Numbered from the stretch's first letter, positions 27,216-34,323 are shown. The stretch is 50,158 nt of DNA from CAZFOB01 sp964520325 (GCA_964520325.1 CAZFOB010000024.1:1-50158); one strand, 5' to 3'. Numbers and translations: made by a program. The notes: a model not told the origin generated them from the letters alone.

Positions 27216-27794
27216 ATGATGGAGCGTGAGCGGCTCGAAGAGGCGCTGGCAGCGCTCGGCGCGCTGCTGGACGAGCGCGGCGAGCGCATCGGGGTGCTGG
27301 TGGTGGGCGGCGGAAGCCTGCTCCTGCTCGGCGTGGTCGAGCGTCCGACCGCCGACGTCGATGTGGTCGGCTTCTCATCGCCCGCGGGGTACACCAAGGC
27401 CGATCCGCTTCCAGGATTCTTCGTCCTGGCGGTGCGTGAGGTAGGCGACGCGCTCGGGCTCGGCGAGGGATGGTTCAACTCCGGACCGGCAGACCTGATC
27501 GACTTCGGACTTCCGCCTGGGCTCGAGGACCGAGTGACGGTCAAGACCTACGGAGCACTCGAGGTGCACCTTCCCGCCCGAGAGGACTTGGTCTGTTTCA
27601 AGCTCTACGCTGCCGTCGATCAGGGCCAACGCAGCAAACACTTCACCGACCTCCGCGCCCTCACACCGACGCCAGCGCAATTGCTCGAGGCCGCTCGGTG
27701 GACTCGGACCCACGACCCGTCGCCCGGGTTCGAGGGCGAGCTGCGTCGCATCCTCGGTCTGCTCGGGGTGGAGGTGTCCGATGCCGACCTCTAG
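27216..27794 (+). CDS. nucleotidyltransferase-fold protein, AbiEii/DUF6036-like (possible toxin)
   Basis: A 192-aa protein with a minimal nucleotidyltransferase motif: VGGGSLLLLGVVERPTADVD (the GGS plus DxD pair at about residues 31-50). The later segment LPAREDLVCFKLYAAVDQGQ matches the Lys-containing helix of AbiEii-type and DUF6036 proteins, which act as toxins or defence components. ATG 27216 (or 27219) follows a clear -10; codons upstream of it in the same frame overlap palindromes and a gene remnant. It overlaps the next gene by 14 nt. Toxin activity is inferred, not shown. Confidence 0.7.
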   Translation: MMERERLEEALAALGALLDERGERIGVLVVGGGSLLLLGVVERPTADVDVVGFSSPAGYTKADPLPGFFVLAVREVGDALGLGEGWFNSGPADLIDFGLPPGLEDRVTVKTYGALEVHLPAREDLVCFKLYAAVDQGQRSKHFTDLRALTPTPAQLLEAARWTRTHDPSPGFEGELRRILGLLGVEVSDADL

Positions 27795-28746
27795 GCGGCG
27801 TCGGCCGGCGGCTACGTTCGCCGCGCAGTCGCTCGCGCTCGCCTCAGGCGCCTGGACAGAACTTGGCGTCTCTGGCTGGACGTCTACGCACGGCAACTGG
27901 GCGATCGATCCTGAGCCGCTCATCCTGTTCACGGCGTGGCTCGGCGATGCGGATCCGCGACTTCGGGACGAAGCCACGGACTGGTGCGTACGGAACTGGC
28001 GCTACGTGTCGAGGGCGCGGCTCAAGAACCTCGAGCGCAACCAGCCCGACGACGTGCGAGAGGTGTTCGGCGAATTCGCCGCCACCGTCGGTGCGCATGC
28101 CGGCATCAGCTGGCCCGCGGCAACCCGGCCGCGTCGCTACACCGTCACCGGCCGGTCGATACTCCCGCCCCTGGACCGGCCTTCCTTGACCTGGGTGCGT
28201 CTGCGGGCGATGTTCGGTGTCGGAGCCCGCACCGAGGTTCTCCGCTGCTTCCTGTCCGAGCGCGACGCGTCCATGAGCGTGGCCCGGCTCGCAGGTTCCA
28301 CCGGCTACACCAAGCGAAACGTCGCCGATGAGTGCGACACCCTCGAACGGGCCGGCGTGCTCTCTGTTCGTGCGAGAGGCAACCGCTTCTATTACTCCCT
28401 CTCCCGCTCCTGCGAGCTGCGGACCTTTGTCGGTGAGCTGCCCGACGTCCGCCCGAACTGGACGGCGCTGCTAAACGTCGCGCGTGAGCTGGTGGCCCTC
28501 GAAGAACGAGCGGGGGACTTGCCGCAGAAAACACTCCCGGTCCACGTCCGCAGAACCCTGAGATGCATCGAAGACGACCTCGACGAGCTCGGCGTCAAGC
28601 CTCCGGCCGGCAGCGTCCAGGGGACAGATCTCTGGCCCAACATGCGCCGGTTCGGCATGGACCATCTCGGCGCCTGGTCGATCGGCCGGTGGCCCGCGGA
28701 GCATAGCGCCGGCGTCGACGTACAACGGCTGCCACAAGCCCAGTAG
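27781..28746 (+). CDS. winged-helix DNA-binding protein, partner of the nucleotidyltransferase
   Basis: A 321-aa protein. The centre (about residues 140-205) reads as a winged helix: RTEVLRCFLSERDASMSVAR, then TGYTKRNVADECDTLERAGV and a wing RARGNRFYYSL. The N-terminal 120 residues are Trp/Arg-rich without a recognised fold. In abiE-like pairs the wHTH antitoxin comes first; here it is second, translationally coupled by a 14-nt overlap. It is the natural candidate to bind the two palindromes upstream. Antitoxin/autorepressor role is inferred. Confidence 0.65.
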   Translation: MPTSRRRRPAATFAAQSLALASGAWTELGVSGWTSTHGNWAIDPEPLILFTAWLGDADPRLRDEATDWCVRNWRYVSRARLKNLERNQPDDVREVFGEFAATVGAHAGISWPAATRPRRYTVTGRSILPPLDRPSLTWVRLRAMFGVGARTEVLRCFLSERDASMSVARLAGSTGYTKRNVADECDTLERAGVLSVRARGNRFYYSLSRSCELRTFVGELPDVRPNWTALLNVARELVALEERAGDLPQKTLPVHVRRTLRCIEDDLDELGVKPPAGSVQGTDLWPNMRRFGMDHLGAWSIGRWPAEHSAGVDVQRLPQAQ

Positions 28747-28794
28747 GGGAGTTTCACCCCGTCCGGTCGACTGCCCGGCCGGGCGTTCCACCGG

Positions 28795-28826
28795 GGACGG
28801 CGTCGGCTCGGAAGCCGACGCCGTCC
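28795..28826. terminator. strong hairpin, probable bidirectional terminator
   Basis: GGACGGCGTCGGCT, loop CGGA, then the exact complement: a perfect 14-bp GC-rich stem with a 4-nt loop. It lies between convergent genes ending at 28746 (+) and 28885 (-). There is no clear U-tract on either side, so termination may rely on the stem alone. Confidence 0.65.
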
Positions 28827-28884
28827 ACATCTGCGGAAGGGTGCTCGCAGGCCCCGCCCGGGGCTCATGCGGTGGAGTTTCGGT

Positions 28885-29568
28885 CTAGCCGAGGTCCGCA
28901 CACCTGACCTCGACAAGGATGTGGGGGTCTGGTGCGTCACCTCGATTCACCGCAGATACGGTCCAGCCGTCGTTGCCGCCGCTGCCTGCACCATTACCGT
29001 TGATTGCACTAGAAGTGATCACGACAAGAGACGTATCACTGACGCGGTAACCGCCCCCGACAACCTCATCTCCAAACAAGCACCGAGCGGTGTGGCCTCC
29101 GACATTGCCGGGCGCGATTTCGACCCTGGGGGCATACTCCGAGTAGAAGGACACCACGCCCGGTGAGCCTTGGTCTCCCTGAGGACCGGTCGCTCCCGTT
29201 GCTCCAACAGCGCCCGGTGTGCCCGTGGCTCCGGTCGAACCCTGCAGTCCGGTTGCTCCGGCTGATCCTTCAGGCCCGATCGATCCCTCGGGCCCCTGCA
29301 GCCCGGTCGCTCCGGTCGCTCCTTGAGGTCCGGCCAGGCCTTGCGGACCCGCCGGGCCTGTCTGTGCCCAGGAGATCGCTTGTTCGTTCTGCCCGCATGT
29401 CTCCACCGCCGCGTCGATCACGCGGAGCAATCTGGACGACTTCTGGTAGCAACCGCTGATCGTTCCGTCGCTGGCCGGGATCGAACCAAAAGCCACCGCT
29501 CCGCCGATCAGCGACAGCACGACCGCGTTGACGACAACCACTAGACGCTTCGATCTCATCCCCACCAC
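28885..29568 (-). CDS. secreted collagen-like protein
   Basis: A 227-aa protein with a hydrophobic N-terminus (about residues 9-31), a short stem (GTISGCYQKSSRLLRVID ... CGQNEQAISW) common to bacterial collagen-like proteins, 22 consecutive Gly-X-Y triplets (residues 71-136), and a C-terminal globular domain with DEVVGGGYRVSD. The triple-helix stretch has no Lys or Arg. The listed start is GTG; the ATG three codons later (29559) is also possible. It follows conserved element copy B and converges with the winged-helix gene. Likely surface or matrix protein. Confidence 0.85.
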   Translation of the reverse strand: MVGMRSKRLVVVVNAVVLSLIGGAVAFGSIPASDGTISGCYQKSSRLLRVIDAAVETCGQNEQAISWAQTGPAGPQGLAGPQGATGATGLQGPEGSIGPEGSAGATGLQGSTGATGTPGAVGATGATGPQGDQGSPGVVSFYSEYAPRVEIAPGNVGGHTARCLFGDEVVGGGYRVSDTSLVVITSSAINGNGAGSGGNDGWTVSAVNRGDAPDPHILVEVRCADLG

Positions 29569-29591
29569 CGTCCCTTTCCTCTTGCTCCGTC

Positions 29592-29672
29592 GAGGAGGTC
29601 CATCCCCCTCTCCACCCGGAGTGTGGTGCGCGACGGGCGGAAAGTCGTCAGTGCATCTACTGAACTTTTGCT
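29592..29672 (-). repeat. conserved ~82-bp intergenic element, copy B (before the collagen-like gene)
   Basis: Closely matches copy C over its whole length (shared CGGAGTGTGGTGCG, GACGG, GGAAAGTCGTCAGTGCA, TACTGAACTT on the plus strand). On the minus strand it again begins with the final LuxR codons, here AAAGTTCAGTAG, and ends at GAGGGGGATGGACCTCCTCG, about 24 bp before the collagen-like gene. Confidence 0.9.
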
Positions 29673-29675
29673 GCT

Positions 29676-29822
29676 GTGCAGTCGATCCCTCTGAGCTTGT
29701 CGAAACCGTGTTCGCTCAAGAGCTTTCTGTGGCGCCACTCCTTCGGGCGGAGCACCGGCTCGGCCATGAGCCGATGCTCGCAGATGAAGCTGACGATGCC
29801 CTCCATTCCCAGTCAAGAACGA
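29676..29822 (-). other. 49-codon ORF ending in a LuxR-like tail
   Basis: Frame from an ATG at 29822 region that ends CTAAKVQ-stop, resembling the TAAEVQ-stop of the LuxR copies (stop and last codons are part of element copy B). The preceding residues (GIVSFICEHRLMAEPVLRPK) have no similarity I recognise. It may be a chimeric remnant where the LuxR body was replaced. Coding status doubtful; end positions are approximate. Confidence 0.3.
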
Positions 29823-29920
29823 TCAGAGCCGGGAGGCGGGCCACCGACCTGCGTGAAACGATTCAGCGCCGAGGGAGTAAGGGGTAACGAATAACCGTCC
29901 CGAAAACGCATGACGCCGGC

Positions 29921-29943
29921 GGCCTCGCTGTTAGCGACCGGCC
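29921..29943 (-). terminator. stem-loop downstream of the PxKF segment
   Basis: GGCC-TCGCT-GTT-AGCGA-cc-GGCC forms a 9-bp stem with a 2-nt bulge, about 25 bp after the stop at 29967 on the minus strand. There is no T-run; plausible intrinsic terminator. Confidence 0.45.
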
Positions 29944-29966
29944 TCACTTGCCGGCTTCCTGGCTGA

Positions 29967-30311
29967 CTACCGCAGTGAGAAATTGGCGTAGTACACGCTG
30001 TCGTCGTTGAGGGTCAGGATGAAGACGTAGCACTTGCCCTTCTGCGTCTTGGCGGTATTCCAGTTGTACTGGTACTGGCCGTTGTCCCAGCTCAGGCCGC
30101 TGCTACCGGGAGTGGCGACTTCCTCCACCGGGTCGCTCGGAGAGTATGTGAAGTCTCCGCACGAGACCTGCTGGGCCTGGAGCGACGCAACAGCGCTCAG
30201 GTCGGACAGGAACCCGTCCTGGCCGTCCGGCAACTGGAACTTGACCGGGATGGTGCTGCCCGCTTTGGCCGTATTCACCGTTGGCGGGTTGTTGATCGGC
30301 GACTGGAAGCC
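29967..30311 (-). pseudogene. PxKF C-terminal domain cut off from the propeller protein by an in-frame TGA
   Basis: Directly after the TGA that ends the propeller gene, the same frame continues GFQSPINNPPTVNTAKAGST then IPVKFQLPDGQDGF and ends VYYANFSLR, a complete PxKF domain (the P-x-K-F is PVKF). Such domains normally terminate the very kind of protein that precedes it, so this is one ancestral gene split by a stop. It may be a nonsense mutation, a sequencing error or read-through; a separate start (GTG 30278) would give an unlikely signal-less 103-aa protein. Confidence 0.75.
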
Positions 30312-31580
30312 TCAGGCGCCCGCGAAATCGTAGATCACGCGGTAGCTGTTCGTGGCTGAGGCCGTGTTGCCGGCGTTGTCCGTCGTATCGACGGCGAACG
30401 ACTTGGTACCGACCGAAGTCGTGTCGATGGGGCTGCCGCCGGCCACCGTCCCGACACACGACGCGAGACCCGATCCGCCCGCTTCGTCCTCACACGCGTA
30501 GTCGGCAGCGACCGTCTGGTTCAGCGTGTACACAGCGCCGTCGGGCGGCGTGGTGACCGTGATCGTCGGTGCGATGGAATCGGCGGCGGGTACGGTGAAC
30601 TCGTACAGCCAGATGTCGAAATTCCCCAAGACGTTGCTCGCGTAGACGACACGGTTGCCGTCGATGTCGTTCAGAAAGTCGATTCCTGGATTGGTCGCCA
30701 CGGCGATCGTAGCGCCGCCATCGATGTCGTAGAGCATCACGTCCCGGTTGCCGGCGCTGTTGTCGTCGAAGGCGACGACGCGGCCGGACACATGGGTCCA
30801 CTGCTGGTCGCCGGGCCGCGCAAGCACCTGCGTTGAGCCAGTCGACAGGTTGTGGATCGCGACGTCCAGGTCGCCGCTCGGCGAGACCAAGTTCCAGACC
30901 ACGATATCGCCGTCGATGTCCGGCCGGGGCTCGTCGGCCGCGGTCCCGGCGATGACGGTCTCTGTGTTCGTCGCGAGGTCGTAGACCACGATGTCGCCGG
31001 GCGACGTGGCGGTCGCGTGACGCTCGTAGGCGACGCGGGTGCCGCTCACCGACGGGTTCGTCTCCACCGCGTCGGTATTCGCGACGACGATCTCGGTGTT
31101 GGTCGCCAGATCGAACGCGATGATGTCGGCACCGGGGTACCCGCGCTCGAAGGCGACGATGTCGCCGTCGATCCGCGGGTTACTATCGCTGGTCGCGGCG
31201 ATGAGGGTGTGGCTTGCGCTCGCCACGTCGTAGACGAACACGCGGGCGACCGGCGGCGACAGATCGGAGTAGACGATGCGGCCGCCGCTGACGTCGTGCA
31301 GGCGCTGCGGCGTGTCCGCGGTCGTCACCTGGGTCTCCACGCCCGTCGCGAGGTCGGTGAAGTAGATGTCGTCGTTTACTCCGCCGTTGCGCTGGTCGGT
31401 GTAGACGACGAGGTCGCCGGAGATGGTGGGGTCGAGCTGAGGCGCGGCGTTCGTGGTGACTTGTCGCGTCGTGCCCGTGATGCCCGCCGCGGTCTGAGCT
31501 GCGCGCACTCCATTGCCTGCGCCGAAGGCCGCCATGAAGAGAGCCAGTATGGTGAGGATCCCTCGCAGCTTCCGATTCAT
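30312..31580 (-). CDS. secreted beta-propeller / Ig-like surface protein
   Basis: A roughly 422-aa exported protein. Signal peptide in the first about 30 residues (ILTILALFMAAFGAGNGVRA). Then six or so TolB/YncE-like propeller blades with repeats such as DIVVYDLATNTETVIAGT, DIIAFDLATNTEIVVANT and DVMLYDIDGGATIAVAT. A C-terminal Ig-like module (PTITVTTPPDGAVYTLNQTV ... TTDNAGNTASATNSYRV) precedes the in-frame TGA. I place the start at ATG 31580 because GGAGG lies 4 nt upstream; GTG 31592 and ATG 31583 are alternatives. Likely cell-surface binding protein following element copy C. Confidence 0.8.
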   Translation of the reverse strand: MNRKLRGILTILALFMAAFGAGNGVRAAQTAAGITGTTRQVTTNAAPQLDPTISGDLVVYTDQRNGGVNDDIYFTDLATGVETQVTTADTPQRLHDVSGGRIVYSDLSPPVARVFVYDVASASHTLIAATSDSNPRIDGDIVAFERGYPGADIIAFDLATNTEIVVANTDAVETNPSVSGTRVAYERHATATSPGDIVVYDLATNTETVIAGTAADEPRPDIDGDIVVWNLVSPSGDLDVAIHNLSTGSTQVLARPGDQQWTHVSGRVVAFDDNSAGNRDVMLYDIDGGATIAVATNPGIDFLNDIDGNRVVYASNVLGNFDIWLYEFTVPAADSIAPTITVTTPPDGAVYTLNQTVAADYACEDEAGGSGLASCVGTVAGGSPIDTTSVGTKSFAVDTTDNAGNTASATNSYRVIYDFAGA

Positions 31581-31617
31581 CATTCCTCCCACGTCGCTGT
31601 CCGCACCTGTATCGGTT

Positions 31618-31699
31618 GAGGAGGGCCATCCCCCTCTTGCACCCGGAGTGTGGTGCGGGACGGACGGAAAGTCGTCAGTGCAGCTACTGAACTTCTGCT
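31618..31699 (-). repeat. conserved ~82-bp intergenic element, copy C (before the propeller gene)
   Basis: Best preserved copy, running on the minus strand from the last LuxR codons (GCAGAAGTTCAGTAG) to GAGGGGGATGGCCCTCCTC, where GAGGG and CCCTC can pair around GGATGG. It ends about 37 bp before the propeller start. See copies A and B. Confidence 0.9.
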
Positions 31700-32097
31700 G
31701 CGGTGAGCTCTCGGGAAGCGAGCAGGGCCAGCTCGACGCGGGACGTCACGCCGAGCTTCCTGAAGAGGTGAGACACGTGGGTCTCGACGGTGCGGCGAGA
31801 CACGACCAGCTTCTCGGCTATCGCCGCATTGGCAAGGCCCTCCGCGACCTGAGCGACCACGCGGAGCTCGGTCGAGCTCAGACTCCCCCATCCGGAGACG
31901 GGGCGACGCTTGGCGACCTTACGTCCGCCGGCGTCGCCGCCGCCAAGCGCTTCTGAGGCGCGCCGGGCATCGCGGAGCGCACCAACACCTTCATAGATCG
32001 CGATCGCCTCCTGCAGCAACTCGCGCGGTCGCGCAGGTTCGTCCCCGCGCACCAGCGCGGCGCCGGCCCGGAGCGCGAGCACCGGGATGGTGACCAC
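31684..32097 (-). pseudogene. 5'-truncated LuxR-family regulator (C-terminal 137 codons)
   Basis: Contains the end of the helical region and the intact LuxR HTH: GGRKVAKRRPVSGW, STELRVVAQVAEGLANAA, SRRTVETHVSHLFRKLG, ending TAAEVQ. It is nearly identical to the end of the 924-aa regulator at 23073-25847. Upstream, the frame is closed by a TAG around 32120, and the ATPase and most of the TPR region are missing. It could in principle yield a small HTH protein, but it lacks a convincing start, so I treat it as a remnant. Confidence 0.8.
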
Positions 32098-32176
32098 AGA
32101 CAGCGGCTCGTCCGGGACCTACTCGACGTCGCCGCGCCAGGAGCGCACGCTTCGACCGGCTGGACGAGCTCCGCGA

Positions 32177-32329
32177 TCACCTCGTCCTACTCCTGCGGCG
32201 GTAAGCGGCGTCCTCTAGCGTCTCCTTTGCGGCCCCGATCGTGTCCCTAACGATCGGGCGCGGTCGCAACTGGATGCGGAAACGTCGCCCGTGAGATGCG
32301 ATCACGTAGCCGCGGTACTGGATCCCCAT
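32177..32329 (-). CDS. small 50-aa basic protein, unknown function
   Basis: Starts with ATG preceded by GGGAGG at 6-nt spacing, a strong ribosome binding site; reads MGIQYRGYVIASHGRRFRIQ and ends in an Arg-rich tail (AAYRRRSRTR). Predicted pI is high. No family recognised; the size, charge and tRNA-proximal position recall small DNA-binding proteins of integrative elements, but there is no integrase in the window. A large inverted repeat lies 15 bp upstream. Confidence 0.5.
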   Translation of the reverse strand: MGIQYRGYVIASHGRRFRIQLRPRPIVRDTIGAAKETLEDAAYRRRSRTR

Positions 32330-32343
32330 TCACTACCTCCCGT

Positions 32344-32388
32344 TTTGGATGCACAGCTGGATGCATTCCGCATCCAGATGCATCCAAA
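32344..32388. repeat. large inverted repeat upstream of the small ORF
   Basis: Left arm 32344-32364 and right arm 32370-32388 pair over 18 bp (TTTGGATGCA and CTGGATGC) with a small internal bulge and a 5-nt loop. The hexamer GGATGC or its complement occurs four times, so it may be a multi-site operator or an mRNA leader hairpin. Confidence 0.7.
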
Positions 32389-32434
32389 CGTTAGTGGGTG
32401 GTAGTGACAAACAGAGTTTGACCTGCTCAGGGAG

Positions 32435-32507
32435 CTCCGGGGGTGGGACTCGAACCCACAACCTACGGATTAACAGTCCGCCGCGCTGCCAATTGCGCCA
32501 CCCCGGA
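32435..32507 (-). tRNA. tRNA-Asn (anticodon GTT)
   Basis: Cloverleaf on the minus strand: acceptor TCCGGGG pairs with CCCCGGA, discriminator G, D-arm GGCGCAATTGGCAGCGC, anticodon loop CTGTTAA (GUU, Asn), T-arm with GGTTCGAGTCC. 73 nt, no encoded CCA. Its 3' end faces the accessory region to the left, the usual insertion point of genomic islands. Confidence 0.93.
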
Positions 32508-32581
32508 ACGGGTGCCGTACGAGGGTAGCAGTCAACGACTCGAAGGAAAGGTGACTTCAGCTGTCGAGCAAACAGCAGCCG

Positions 32582-33139
32582 CTACGGCAACGGGATCGGC
32601 ACGATCGGCGGAAGCGACGGCAGCGGCAGCAGATCGAGCACCGTATCGACGGCCTCTTCGAGCGGCACACCGTCTTCGACGAGCTCCAGCACATCTTCAG
32701 TGACGGTTTCGAGGTCGGTCCCAGCATCGTCCAGTGCGTCGGTCACGCCGTCGACCGTTTCACCGAGTTGATCCGCAACACCCTCAACGACCTCGGTCGC
32801 GTCGTCCACGAGCGGGATCCCGGATCCGCCCGATGATCCAGCGGCCGGACGGTTCGTCGGTGAAGGGATCGTCGAACGAACCGACGACGCTGTGGTCTTC
32901 GACGGTGCTCTCGACGGCTCTACATCGTCGTTCGCCGAGCTCGCCGAGCCCGGCGTGTCGTTGCTCCGACCACTTTGCTCGGACGAATCGGTCTTCGAGG
33001 ATCCGCCCTTTCCAGGTGTGATGCTGCCCGCTTCGGGGCCACGCCCGAAAAACGCGAACGCCACGGCGGCGACAGTAACGAACGAAAGGAGGCCGACTGC
33101 GACCTTCTTGGCCAGCGAAACGCGAGCGTTCCGCGTCAC
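32582..33139 (-). CDS. membrane-anchored or secreted protein with disordered linker, unknown function
   Basis: A 185-aa protein. One hydrophobic segment near the N-terminus (KKVAVGLLSFVTVAAVAFAF), a Ser/Gly/Asp/Pro-rich low-complexity linker (about residues 35-105), an acidic amphipathic stretch (EVVEGVADQLGETVDGVTDA) that could form a coiled coil, and a Pro/Leu-rich C-terminus (LPLPSLPPIVPIPLP). GTG with GGAGG 6 nt upstream. Downstream of rpoD and before tRNA-Asn. No family recognised. Confidence 0.65.
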   Translation of the reverse strand: MTRNARVSLAKKVAVGLLSFVTVAAVAFAFFGRGPEAGSITPGKGGSSKTDSSEQSGRSNDTPGSASSANDDVEPSRAPSKTTASSVRSTIPSPTNRPAAGSSGGSGIPLVDDATEVVEGVADQLGETVDGVTDALDDAGTDLETVTEDVLELVEDGVPLEEAVDTVLDLLPLPSLPPIVPIPLP

Positions 33140-33211
33140 AGTTCACCTCCGTTGCGCCCGTGTGAGCGTCGCGGAGGTATCGGCCCGACTAGGCCTCTCT
33201 TAAGGGAACCC

Positions 33212-34321
33212 TCACTCGATCAGATCTTCGAGCTTGCGGATCTTGGTGGGGTGACGCAGGCGAGCCAGCGTGCGAGTCTCGATCTGGCGGATGCGCTCTC
33301 GCGTGACGTTGAACGCCTTCCCCACCTCTTCGAGCGTGCGTGGCTGGCCGTCCTTGAGGCCGTAACGCATCTCGATCACGTCACGCTCCCGGGGACCGAG
33401 CTCGTCGAGCAATTCGCCGATGTACGAGTTGAGCAACGAGCGCACCGCTGCTTGCATGGGCTGGTCGGCATCTTCGTCCTCGAGGAAGTCACCGAGGTTG
33501 GAGTTCTCCTCCTGACCGACCGGAGCCGAGAGCGAGATCGGGTCGAGTCCCATCCTGAGGATCTCGGCCACGCGGTCGGCGGGCAGATCGAGCTCCTTGG
33601 CGAGCTCGGAGAACAAGGGCTCGCGTCCGAGTTGCTGGGCGAGCTCCCGCTGCACCTTCCCGACGCGGGTCATCGTCTCCACCATGTGGACGGGGATACG
33701 GATCGTGCGGGACTGGTCGGCGAGCGCCCGCGTGATGGCCTGGCGGATCCACCAGGTCGCGTAGGTCGAGAACTTGAAGCCGCGGCGCCAGTCGAATTTC
33801 TCAACGGCACGGATAAGGCCGAGATTTCCCTCTTGGATCAGATCGAGGAACGCGAGGCCACGTCCGATGTAGCGCTTGGCGATCGAAACCACGAGTCTCA
33901 GGTTTGCTTCGATCAGATGGTCCTTCGCGTTCCCACCATCACGAGTCGTGCGCTGCAGCTGGTCGCGTGCGTCCTCGGTGAGCTTGCCGTTGGCCGTTCC
34001 GAGCTTGGCGATCGCCTCGAGGCCGCCTTCCATACGCTGGGCGAGAGACACCTCGTCGGCTGCGGTCAGCAGCGGTACGCGTCCGATCTCGCGGAGGTAG
34101 AGACGGATCGAGTCTGCCGTCTCGGCATCCTCCTTGTTGAGAACCGACTTCTTGACGCGACCGGCCTCGAGGAGCTCCGTCTCATCGGGAGCATCTTCGG
34201 CCTGCAGCTCCGACTCGTCGGGCTCCTCGATCGCTTCGAGGGCAGCGCGACGCTCTTGGAGTTCTTCGCTCTCGAGCTTGACGCGCTCGAGGAGGTCCCC
34301 TGGCCCCTCAGCCTGACCCAT
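33212..34321 (-). CDS. rpoD: RNA polymerase primary sigma factor (RpoD/SigA)
   Basis: Housekeeping sigma-70 of 369 aa. Region 1.2 is DSIRLYLREIGRVPLL; region 2 NLRLVVSIAKRYIGRGLAFL ... GFKFSTYATWWIRQAI recognises the -10; region 4 ERDVIEMRYGL ... RTLEEVGKAFNVTRERIRQI recognises the -35. The N-terminal region 1.1 is short and acidic. ATG lies 2 nt after the dnaG stop with GGCGGGG upstream, so it belongs to a dgt-dnaG-rpoD operon. Confidence 0.97.
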   Translation of the reverse strand: MGQAEGPGDLLERVKLESEELQERRAALEAIEEPDESELQAEDAPDETELLEAGRVKKSVLNKEDAETADSIRLYLREIGRVPLLTAADEVSLAQRMEGGLEAIAKLGTANGKLTEDARDQLQRTTRDGGNAKDHLIEANLRLVVSIAKRYIGRGLAFLDLIQEGNLGLIRAVEKFDWRRGFKFSTYATWWIRQAITRALADQSRTIRIPVHMVETMTRVGKVQRELAQQLGREPLFSELAKELDLPADRVAEILRMGLDPISLSAPVGQEENSNLGDFLEDEDADQPMQAAVRSLLNSYIGELLDELGPRERDVIEMRYGLKDGQPRTLEEVGKAFNVTRERIRQIETRTLARLRHPTKIRKLEDLIE

Positions 34322-34323
34322 GT

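Noticed and set aside
25893..29568. Lysyl oxidase cross-linking the neighbouring collagen-like protein
   Set aside because: The 22 Gly-X-Y triplets contain no lysine, so the classical collagen cross-link is not available; adjacency alone is not enough.
30852..31619. Plus-strand 255-codon ORF opposite the propeller gene
   Set aside because: Asp/Val/Arg-rich shadow of repeat-containing coding DNA; the minus frame has a signal peptide, RBS and propeller repeats.
31183..31629. 148-codon minus-strand frame starting at the element C ATG
   Set aside because: Beyond the first few codons it is an Arg/His-rich shadow of the propeller gene; only the start region was kept as a possible leader peptide.
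32435..32507. attL/attR direct repeat of the tRNA-Asn 3' end
   Set aside because: I found no second copy of the T-arm/acceptor sequence and no integrase in the window, so island boundaries remain unproven.
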